From contig CAVXVA010000008.1 in NCBI GenBank assembly GCA_963765075.1, positions 62,001 through 126,000 of the forward strand: 64,000 nt of DNA, given 5' to 3'. Of this stretch, positions 35,308 through 43,041 are shown piece after piece. The position numbers and the translations under genes are program-made. The notes under the pieces are model-generated. The model ran no database searches and was not told the origin of the DNA. It was given only the letters and a program-made list of their open reading frames with translations. The stretch comes from JAENVU01 sp963765075 (GTDB lineage Bacteria > Actinomycetota > Acidimicrobiia > IMCC26256 > JAENVU01). Position 1 is the first letter of the stretch. Every line of letters starts with the position of its first letter.

Positions 35308-37037
35308 AACGAACCGCCGGCTCCCTTGCGTTGGTCGGCATGCTCTCCCTCGGTGCGTGTCACAGCGGATCCGCCGCGGAACGGCCGAGCGCACCGGCCA
35401 CTCCGATCGGCGTGCGGTTCCAGGAGATCGCAGCACGAGTCGGTCTGAACGAACGTCAGTCGATTCGGCGCATCGGGCGCGACTGTCTCCTGAACCCGGA
35501 TCGGTTGCGGACCGCATTCCCGTCGCTCGCCGCCGCGCAGATCACCGGCGCGTCGGGCGATCAGTGTCTCCCCGAGCGCATGGCGGGCGGCGCGGCCGCC
35601 GCCGACTTCAACGGCGACGGCTGGGTCGATCTCTATGTGACCTCGCTCGACGGACCCGGCCACCTCTACGAGAACCGCCGTGGCCGGTTCGTGGATGTGA
35701 CGAACCGAGCAGGCCTGGGTCAGATCACCGAACCTGGTAACGGTGCCGCCTGGGGTGATATCGACAACGACGGTCGACCGGATCTGGTGGTCACCACGCT
35801 TGCCGGTACGCGCAACTTCCTGCTGCACAATCGAGACGGTCGCCACTTCGACGAGTCGGCCGTCGCGCGGGGTGTTGCGGTGATCAACACTCGAGTGCAC
35901 ACCGGCTTCACGCCAACCTTCGGTGACTACGACAACGATGGGTGGATCGATCTCTTCGTCACGGAATGGTCGTCGGCGGAGTGGACCGCGAATTCGGGGA
36001 AGTCGGACCAGCGCCTGCTTCGCAATCTCGGCGCGGCCGGCCGACCCGGCGAGTTCGACGACGTGACCGATCGAGTCGGTGTTGCGACGGAGTTGCCGAC
36101 CTTGCCGGTGCTGGGCTTCGGCGCCCGACTCGTCGACCTCGACGCCGACGGACGTTCGGACCTGGTGCTCGCGAGCGACTTCCGCACCAGCCGGCTGTTC
36201 TGGAACGACGGCGATCGGTTCACCGACGGCACCAAGATCGCCGGCGTCGGCACCGACGAGAACGGCATGGGTCTCACGGTCGCCGATTACAACGGTGACG
36301 GACGCCCGGATCTCTTCGTCACCTCGATCTTTGGAACCACCCCGCCGTGTGAAGGTGGGTACTGCGGGTACGCGATCTCGGGGAATCGGCTCTATCGCAA
36401 CGACGGTGATCGACACTTCACCGATGTGACCGACCTCGAAGGTGTCCGCGACGGCGGGTGGGGCTGGGGCGCGGCCTTTGCCGACTTCGCCAACGCCGGT
36501 CAACCGGACCTGGTGATGACGAGCGGGGTGGACTTTCCCTTTGCCCCGAGCACCCGTCGGTATCGAAACGGCGGAATGCGCCTCTGGCGGGCGGATCCCA
36601 AGGGTGGCTTTCGCGACGAGGCGCGCGCGGCGGGTCTGACCCGGCGCGGCCCGGGCAAGGGGCTCCTCGTCTTCGATTTTGATCGTGACGGGCGGATCGA
36701 TGTGCTCGTCGTGCGCGACGGTCGAACTCCGGCGTTGTACCGCAACACCACGCCGAAGGCGGAGCGCCACTGGCTGGGAGTCCGGGTGGTCGGGACCCAA
36801 TCGAACCACGACGGGATCGGTGCCGTCGTCACGGTGGCGACGCCGGGGGACCGACCCCAGGTGCAGTCGGTTGGCAGTGTGACGGGGTTCCTCGCGCAGA
36901 GCGAACTGGTGACCCATTTCGGTCTTGGTCGCGCGGAACGTGCGACGGTCGAGGTGTCGTGGCCGGGTTCAACCGGGATTGTGCGGCGAACGCTTCGCAA
37001 CCTCGACCGGGTGATCACGATCACTCAACCCGGGTGA
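35304..37037 (+). CDS. CRTAC1-like FG-GAP / ASPIC-UnbV lipoprotein
   Basis: A 577-residue exported lipoprotein (LSLGAC, lipid-modified cysteine at about residue 19). Residues 90-470 form a beta-propeller of FG-GAP/VCBS repeats with calcium-binding loops such as ADFNGDGWVDLYV, GDIDNDGRPDLVV, GDYDNDGWIDLFV, ADYNGDGRPDLFV and FDFDRDGRIDVLV. The C-terminal 100 residues (HWLGVRVVGTQSNHDGIGA, FLAQSELVTHFGLG, VSWPGS) are the ASPIC/UnbV domain. The arrangement is that of CRTAC1-like proteins, extracellular calcium-dependent binding proteins. ATG 35304 overlaps the upstream stop by four bases. A strong hairpin follows. Confidence 0.93.
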   Translation: MKRTAGSLALVGMLSLGACHSGSAAERPSAPATPIGVRFQEIAARVGLNERQSIRRIGRDCLLNPDRLRTAFPSLAAAQITGASGDQCLPERMAGGAAAADFNGDGWVDLYVTSLDGPGHLYENRRGRFVDVTNRAGLGQITEPGNGAAWGDIDNDGRPDLVVTTLAGTRNFLLHNRDGRHFDESAVARGVAVINTRVHTGFTPTFGDYDNDGWIDLFVTEWSSAEWTANSGKSDQRLLRNLGAAGRPGEFDDVTDRVGVATELPTLPVLGFGARLVDLDADGRSDLVLASDFRTSRLFWNDGDRFTDGTKIAGVGTDENGMGLTVADYNGDGRPDLFVTSIFGTTPPCEGGYCGYAISGNRLYRNDGDRHFTDVTDLEGVRDGGWGWGAAFADFANAGQPDLVMTSGVDFPFAPSTRRYRNGGMRLWRADPKGGFRDEARAAGLTRRGPGKGLLVFDFDRDGRIDVLVVRDGRTPALYRNTTPKAERHWLGVRVVGTQSNHDGIGAVVTVATPGDRPQVQSVGSVTGFLAQSELVTHFGLGRAERATVEVSWPGSTGIVRRTLRNLDRVITITQPG

Positions 37038-37086
37038 CGGCACCGAACCGGTCGTCCGAAGCCCGGCGCGCCACGGGGCCAAACGC

Positions 37087-37115
37087 GACGATGGGGCCCG
37101 TCGGGCCCCATCGTC
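37087..37115. terminator. Bidirectional terminator hairpin
   Basis: A perfect 13-base stem GACGATGGGGCCC / GGGCCCCATCGTC with a three-base GTC loop lies between convergent genes ending at 37037 and 37140. No long T-tract is present, which is common in high-GC actinobacteria. Confidence 0.8.
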
Positions 37116-37139
37116 GGTCATACGGTCACGCCGGACTCG

Positions 37140-40100
37140 TTATGCGGTGCAGACACCGCCGTCGTACTTCGTGCAGATGAGTCCGTTCGCGCCGGGGGTA
37201 CCAGAGCCACCCGGGAGACCGGCGCCGCCGCCCTCGCCGGCGTTGACGCAGTAGTTCGCGAAGAGCGCGCATCCGACTCCGGGGGTCGAGCCGTCGACGC
37301 CACCGGCGCCACCGCCACCACCGTTCCCGCCGAGTCCGGGTGCGCCCCCGAGGGAGGCGTTGCCGGCCCGGGTCGAGGTCGAGGACGCCGACGAGGTGGT
37401 GCCGTTCCCGATGTGGAAGAGCGCCACCGACGGTCCACCGGCGCCGCCACCACCGGCACCACCGCCGCCGCCGCCGGCACCACCGGCACCGGCTGCACCG
37501 TTCCCGCCCTTGTCCTGCTCGAACGCGTTGCCGCCGTTGCCGGCGGACGACGCGTTCCCGCCGTCGGCGCCGCTCCCGCCGGCACCACCGGTCGACGCGA
37601 TGAGGGTGGCGCTGGTGAGGCTGACCGTGAAGTTGTTGGCGTAGATGGCGAAGCTGCCGCCGCCGTATTGGCCGGCGCCGCCGCCGCCCCCGCCGAGACC
37701 GCCGGCACCACCGCCGCCACCCCGGCCACCGTCGGCTGCGCCGGCGCAGTACGTGCCGCCGCCACCACCGCCGCCGGAACCACCGCCACCGTCACCGCCA
37801 GAACCACCCGCGCCACCGGATTGGCCGGCCCAGGTCGCACCCGCTGCGGTGGTTGCCGCCGATCCGCCGGTGCCGGCCGTCCCGGCATTGCCCGCGGTTC
37901 CGCCATGACCGCCACCGCCAACGCCCGGCGAGGGCGTGACGCAGTACCCACCACCACCGCCGGAACCGCCGCCGGCGCCGCCACCACCGTTGCCGCCGTT
38001 GTTGCCGCCGGAACCGGAGCTGAAGAACGTGCCGCCGCCGCCACCGCCGCCGCCGGAACCGCCAGCAGTGGTACCGGATCCGCCGCAGCTCGCACCTTGG
38101 CCGGTCTGCTTCTCGACACCGACGGCACCGTTACAACCGTTGACCGTCTGGTTCGTGCCGGCCGCCGTCGAGTTCGTGCCGTCGAGCCCGGCCGCCGCGG
38201 TCACCTTCGTGTTCGTGACCGTCAGGTTCCCGGTGCCGCTGCCCGTCGTGGCCCGCACGCCGTAGGAGCTGGCACCGGCACCGAGGCCCGTGTTCAGCCC
38301 GTTGATCGTGAGCGCGTCCAGCGTCACGGTGACGGCTCCGGTGACGGTCACCGCTTGGGGACTGCCCGACAGGGTCGTCTGAGACCGATCCGGTGTACCG
38401 GAGAGCCCGGCAGTTCCGGGTCGGGACCAGCCGTTGAACTGGTCGAAGCCACCGAGCACCGTCACGTTGGCCGCGATCGTGGCCCCGCCGACCGGTGCGT
38501 GGACGCCCGTCCCGAGCGCGATCTGGGGGCGCCCCTGCGCGCCGGCCGCCGTCGAGGCCGCGGTCAGTGTCAACTTCGGTGCGAGTGCGGTCCCTGCGTT
38601 GGCGTCGTTGCCGTACGCCGAGACGAAGATCGCGTTGCGCGTCTGGAACGTGAGCGCGGGGCTCGTCGTCGTGCGGCCGTCCCAGTCGACCTGAGTCGAC
38701 TGCACCGTGAAGACGCCGGAACCGAGAGTCGGGTTCGCCGACCACGATCCGCCGGAGGGTGCGATCGCTCCGGTGTAGGTGGGTGCGATGTTGGTGCAGC
38801 CGGCACACGCGTACACGTTGACGTTGACCGTGCCGGTGTCGCCGGGCCCGAATCCGGCGTCGCCGGTGATGACCGTGCCGCTGACGGTGTCGAGGTTGCC
38901 GTTGTTCGTCGGCGAATCGATGGTCATCGTCGGATCGGCGGCGTCGTCATGGCCGATCGCCGTGGCGGGTCCGGTCGAGGCGCTCGAACCCTTCTTGTTC
39001 GTCGACCGCACTTCGTAGGTGCAGCCGACCCCCTGGCCGCAAGTGTGGACGAAGAAGGTCGAGGTGCCCGCGCCGGTCGGTGCCCACGCGCCCCAACTCG
39101 TGCCCCCATTGGTGGAGACGCGGAACTGATAGGTCGTGATCGGCCAGTCGGCGTGGGTGGCGGTCCCGCCGGTCCAGGAGAGCTCGGTGCCGCCGAGCGC
39201 GGAGTCGCTGGTGCGAGCGGTCAGGCCCGCCGGCGCCGTCGGCAACGGGTTGTCGTTGTCGATGATCGTGATGGAACCGACCAGCCTCCCGGGGAGCACG
39301 TTCGTGAGGGTGTTGAGCGAGACGGCGAAGAACTCGTTGTTCTCGGCGAGGAGATCGTTCTTTACCGTGAATGTGATCTTCTTGAACCGGTTCGTCGGCA
39401 GGAAGGTGACCAGCTTGCTGCCGACCGCCACGTAGTCGGTGCCACCGGTGGCCGTGGAGCCGAACGCTCCGGTGCTGATCCGGGCCGTGAGGGTGGTGAC
39501 GGCAGGAACGTTCAGTGACACCGTGACCGACACTTTGGTGGTCGAGGTGTCGCCTTCGCCGACGGTCGCGTCGCCGATCGAGATGACCGGGGTGGTGGCG
39601 GTCGGGGCATCGTCGTCGATGATCGTGCCGGTCGCCACCGGGAGGCCGAGGGCGGAGGCGAAGTTGTCGAACAGCGTCACTTGGAAGAACTCGTCGCCCT
39701 CGTTCGCAGAGTCGCTCAAGACGACGACGTTGATGATCTTGCCGGTCTTGCCGGCCTCGATCACGAGCTGCTTGTTGGTGAGCGTGGCGTAGTCGGTGCC
39801 GGCCGTCGCGCTCCCGGCCGAGGTCGAGTACCGGACCGTGACCGGCGCGCTCGAGATGCGATCGAGGGTGACGGGGAAGGCGAGTGTGCGCGTGCCGGTG
39901 TTGCCTTCGACCACGCTCGCGGCCCCGATCGACACCACCGGCGGATGCGCCTCGTTGTCGACGATCGCGACGGGGTTCGATGCGCTCTGGCTGTTGGCGA
40001 TGTTGGTAGCGGTGAAGTTGAACGTTTCCGCATCAGCCTCGAACGTCGTGTCGTCGTTGATGGTGACATTCACGACCTGGCTCATCGGACCGCCGGGGAT

Positions 40101-41537
40101 GAAGTTCAGGGTGCCGCTCGTTGCCGTGTAGTCGGCACCCGCAGTCGCGTGGTTGGCCGTCACGAAGTCGGCAGTCTGGTACGAGACCGAGACCGGTGCG
40201 CTCGGTGGGCCGGCGAGGGAGACGGTCACCGGCAGCTGGGTGTTGCCCTCGGTGACGGTTCCCGCCTGCACCCGCACGGCGGGCACTTCGTCGTCGCGGA
40301 TCCGGCCTTCGTCGACCGGGGTACTCAGCAGCACGTTGGTCCCGCTGGTGAGACGCAGGTTGAGGCCGCGTGGTGCGGTGTAGGCGCCGTTGTTCATGAC
40401 GGGCACATTGACCGTCTGGACCTGCGACCCGCCGGGGTTGAAGGTCAGCGTTCCACTGGTCGTGGTGTAGTCGGTCCCGGCGAGCGCGCTCAGGTCTTCG
40501 GTGGTGTACGCCACGCTCGCGGTCTGGCTGGTGGGCTTGGTGAGCTTGACCGTGAAGGGCACCGTGGCACCGGAGCCTTCGGTGATCCAACCGCCCTTGA
40601 CCTCGACACCGGGGTTGTCGCTCACCGTGTAGGTCACGGTCTGGGTCGACGTGTTGCCGATGACGTCACTGGCGTTCACGGTAAAGGAATGGCTGCCGAG
40701 CGTGCTGGTCGATATCAGACTGCCGCTCGCCACCGTGCCGGTGCAGGATGCAACGCCGCTACCGAACGGGCCGTCGTTGCAGGAGTACAACGCACTCACG
40801 CTCGAGTTCTGCGCGTAGCTGGCGTTGTCGGCCGGGCGGGTGATGGAAATCGTGGGGCCCTGGGTGTCGATCGGCGCAATCGTGGTGGTCGACAACGGCG
40901 GGTTCGACGACGGGAAGCAGGACGTCGGCAGGTTGTTGTTGCCGAGTCCCTGGGGCAGATCCGCGTTGACGGTGAAGTCGAGCCCGGGATCGGCGTAGCT
41001 GGTGCCACCGATTCGGGGCTGGATCGAGGTGAGGGGTGCGCCGGTGGCGCGGAGGGTCATGTTGATGGTCGGAAGCTGATACGTGGTGTTCGAGGCGATG
41101 TTGCCCGGCACCGTCATGATGAGGCGGGAACCGCTGAGTGCAATCGACGGGGTACCACCGCCGAGCCCGGAACCACCCGAGATCGAGTACGAGATGAGCG
41201 TGGAGTTCGCCGGGATCGGCACGTAGATGTGCAGGTTGTAGACGTAGTTCATGACCGCGCCGGAGCCGAGGTCTGCGGATTCGAGATTGGGCGCGGTGGT
41301 GATCGCTACGTTGAAGGTGTTGTTCTGGTAGATCTGGGACACCGCGGTCGTGGTGATGCCTTGGTTGCGGGTGCTCCCCTGCTGGCCAAGCACCGGGATG
41401 TTCGTCGTCAGACAGTTGAACCCGACGGTGACCGTGTCGGCCGCCGCCGGTTGCACGCCGACCGTTGCGACGGTCGCGACGAGTGCGCCCGAAGTGAGCG
41501 CGATCGTCGAAAGAATTGCGCCGAAACGCTTCCGCAT
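37140..41537 (-). CDS. Giant secreted Calx-beta / Fn3 / glycine-rich surface protein
   Basis: A 1465-residue exported protein. Signal peptide ILSTIALTSGALVATVATVG, cleaved near AAA-DT. Residues about 35-230 form a unique beta-rich domain. An Ig-like segment follows (ISITRPADNASYAQNSSVSA), then four Calx-beta domains (typical EGNTQLPVTVSL, AGADYTATSGTLNF, NDDTTFEADAETF), one Fn3 domain (ITTYQFRVSTNGGTSW) and another Ig-like domain. A beta-helix start (FVSAYGNDANAGTALAP) leads to a 330-residue glycine-rich, cysteine-dotted tail. The last three modules mirror the protein at 28940. ATG 41537 follows a GGGGGG tract and precedes the signal peptide. Probably a calcium-dependent adhesin. Confidence 0.88.
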   Translation of the reverse strand: MRKRFGAILSTIALTSGALVATVATVGVQPAAADTVTVGFNCLTTNIPVLGQQGSTRNQGITTTAVSQIYQNNTFNVAITTAPNLESADLGSGAVMNYVYNLHIYVPIPANSTLISYSISGGSGLGGGTPSIALSGSRLIMTVPGNIASNTTYQLPTINMTLRATGAPLTSIQPRIGGTSYADPGLDFTVNADLPQGLGNNNLPTSCFPSSNPPLSTTTIAPIDTQGPTISITRPADNASYAQNSSVSALYSCNDGPFGSGVASCTGTVASGSLISTSTLGSHSFTVNASDVIGNTSTQTVTYTVSDNPGVEVKGGWITEGSGATVPFTVKLTKPTSQTASVAYTTEDLSALAGTDYTTTSGTLTFNPGGSQVQTVNVPVMNNGAYTAPRGLNLRLTSGTNVLLSTPVDEGRIRDDEVPAVRVQAGTVTEGNTQLPVTVSLAGPPSAPVSVSYQTADFVTANHATAGADYTATSGTLNFIPGGPMSQVVNVTINDDTTFEADAETFNFTATNIANSQSASNPVAIVDNEAHPPVVSIGAASVVEGNTGTRTLAFPVTLDRISSAPVTVRYSTSAGSATAGTDYATLTNKQLVIEAGKTGKIINVVVLSDSANEGDEFFQVTLFDNFASALGLPVATGTIIDDDAPTATTPVISIGDATVGEGDTSTTKVSVTVSLNVPAVTTLTARISTGAFGSTATGGTDYVAVGSKLVTFLPTNRFKKITFTVKNDLLAENNEFFAVSLNTLTNVLPGRLVGSITIIDNDNPLPTAPAGLTARTSDSALGGTELSWTGGTATHADWPITTYQFRVSTNGGTSWGAWAPTGAGTSTFFVHTCGQGVGCTYEVRSTNKKGSSASTGPATAIGHDDAADPTMTIDSPTNNGNLDTVSGTVITGDAGFGPGDTGTVNVNVYACAGCTNIAPTYTGAIAPSGGSWSANPTLGSGVFTVQSTQVDWDGRTTTSPALTFQTRNAIFVSAYGNDANAGTALAPKLTLTAASTAAGAQGRPQIALGTGVHAPVGGATIAANVTVLGGFDQFNGWSRPGTAGLSGTPDRSQTTLSGSPQAVTVTGAVTVTLDALTINGLNTGLGAGASSYGVRATTGSGTGNLTVTNTKVTAAAGLDGTNSTAAGTNQTVNGCNGAVGVEKQTGQGASCGGSGTTAGGSGGGGGGGGTFFSSGSGGNNGGNGGGGAGGGSGGGGGYCVTPSPGVGGGGHGGTAGNAGTAGTGGSAATTAAGATWAGQSGGAGGSGGDGGGGSGGGGGGGTYCAGAADGGRGGGGGAGGLGGGGGGAGQYGGGSFAIYANNFTVSLTSATLIASTGGAGGSGADGGNASSAGNGGNAFEQDKGGNGAAGAGGAGGGGGGAGGGGAGGPSVALFHIGNGTTSSASSTSTRAGNASLGGAPGLGGNGGGGGAGGVDGSTPGVGCALFANYCVNAGEGGGAGLPGGSGTPGANGLICTKYDGGVCTA
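37143..38130 (-). repeat. Glycine-rich coding tract
   Basis: The C-terminal tail of the Calx-beta protein is dominated by GG-rich low-complexity sequence, with cysteines in GCNGAVG, ASCGGSG, GGYCVTP, GTYCAGA, GVGCALFANYC and LICTKYDGGVC. It parallels the tail of the protein ending at 33691. Confidence 0.85.
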
Positions 41538-41626
41538 TTGTCCCCCCACGAAGTCCCAAAAAACTCTCCGGGATCCTAGGGCGCTCGGGGGGCGAAAAGC
41601 GAACAATTTCTCGATCAATTTGCCGA

Positions 41627-42913
41627 TCAGGGCACTCGAATCTGGTTCGCCGGCGGGTCCAGCACCGGTCGGGCGTCCAGGCCCAGCCTCCACACGTCAT
41701 AGGTTCCCGAACCGGGCTCGAAACCGGCCCACGGGCGGTACTCGGATGCGCCGCCTTGGTAATCGATCGTGCTGCCCCGCTTGAGGGCGGCGAGACAATC
41801 CGCGAATGTCGAACATTTGACCGATCCGCGTAGGTTTCGACGGAAAGCTCGGCTGATCACCCGCGGATCATCCGACTTGGCGGCCACGGCGGCGAGTCCG
41901 ACCAAGATCGTGCAGTCGTAGGTGCTGGCCGAGAAGAACGGCTCGACGCCGGTCGTGGCGAACTGGGCGTTGAAGGGATGATCGATTCCGCTGGGCGCGC
42001 CGGCGGGGGTCGTCCCGACGATGCCCGCCACGAGGAAGGGGTTCGCAGGGTCGACGAGCGCGCCGAGATCCGCATTTTGGAGACCGTCGGATCCATAGGT
42101 CGGGAACCGAGTCGGTCCGTGGTCGGCCGCCACGAGGGCTCGCAGTGCGGGTGCGACCGCATCGGGAAACCCGATCAACACGATCGAGTCGGGATTGGTT
42201 CGCAGTCGGGCGGTGATTGCCCGGGTCGGGTCCTGACCGGGAGTGAGTGCAACCAGCGGCACCGGTCGGGCCTGTTGCCGCCGGAGTTCGCGCAGGACCC
42301 CGGCGGCGAACGGTGTGGTGTAGGTGTCGCGCGGCGCGGCGATCACCATCGGACGCCGGTGGCCGCTCGCGACGACGAGTCGGGCCAACGCAGCGGCCTG
42401 GATGCCATCGGGTGGGGCCGTGCGGAAGTACGAGGTATCTCCGTCTCGCTCCGAGAGTGGCCCGTACGTATTGGAGCCCGAGCAGATGACGACCGGATGG
42501 GGATTCGCGCGCTGGTCGCGAATCTCGAGGGCCAGTTGCGAGGTCGACGGGCCGATCACCGCGTCCACGTGATCGGCCTCGACGAGCTTGGTGAAGGCGG
42601 CGCGCCCCGTCTCGATCGCGGAACCGTCGTCGGCCACGACGAGCCTGACCGGCGCGCCGTTCACGCCACCGCTGAGGTTCATCTCGTCGACCGCGAGCCG
42701 CACCGGGGTCGTGAACGAATCTGCGATGGTCTCCACCGGACCGGTCAACGGTGCGAGTTGTCCGAGGGTCAGCGCGCCATCGGCACGGGCCGGCTTGGTC
42801 GTCGTCGTGGTCGAACTCGACGGCGAATCGGCGCGGTCCGCGGTGCTCGACCCGGAGCAGGCGGAGGCCAGGGTCACGAGGAGCAGCACGGAAACGAGTC
42901 GCGGCGAGACCAC
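41627..42913 (-). CDS. Branched-chain amino acid-type ABC substrate-binding lipoprotein
   Basis: A 428-residue lipoprotein (LASAC, lipidated cysteine at residue 19), then a Ser/Thr/Asp linker (SSSTTTTTKPARA). The mature part has the periplasmic-binding fold I of LivJ-type proteins: LGQLAPLTGPVETIADSF, AVDEMNLSGGVNGAPVRL, DHVDAVIGPSTSQLALEI, and a second lobe with YGSDGLQNADLGALV and PFFSASTYDCTILVGLAA. It would capture amino acids or similar solutes, but no permease or ATPase is adjacent, so an orphan receptor or sensor role is possible. GTG 42913 is preceded by GGAGGT five bases upstream. It is divergent from the propeller protein. Confidence 0.88.
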   Translation of the reverse strand: MVSPRLVSVLLLVTLASACSGSSTADRADSPSSSTTTTTKPARADGALTLGQLAPLTGPVETIADSFTTPVRLAVDEMNLSGGVNGAPVRLVVADDGSAIETGRAAFTKLVEADHVDAVIGPSTSQLALEIRDQRANPHPVVICSGSNTYGPLSERDGDTSYFRTAPPDGIQAAALARLVVASGHRRPMVIAAPRDTYTTPFAAGVLRELRRQQARPVPLVALTPGQDPTRAITARLRTNPDSIVLIGFPDAVAPALRALVAADHGPTRFPTYGSDGLQNADLGALVDPANPFLVAGIVGTTPAGAPSGIDHPFNAQFATTGVEPFFSASTYDCTILVGLAAVAAKSDDPRVISRAFRRNLRGSVKCSTFADCLAALKRGSTIDYQGGASEYRPWAGFEPGSGTYDVWRLGLDARPVLDPPANQIRVP

Positions 42914-43041
42914 GGGATACCTCCACCGATGTTCGGGGGGTTGACCCTACCGATCAAGGGTTGTGCGGCAGCGACTTCAGATTCGTGGTCCGAAATGCCG
43001 ACATTGGTACAAGCGTCCAGCGAGTCCGAGAAGGAGGAACG

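Noticed and set aside
41627..42913. A complete branched-chain amino acid ABC transporter
   Set aside because: Only the binding lipoprotein is present; the ABC genes elsewhere in the window belong to exporter families.
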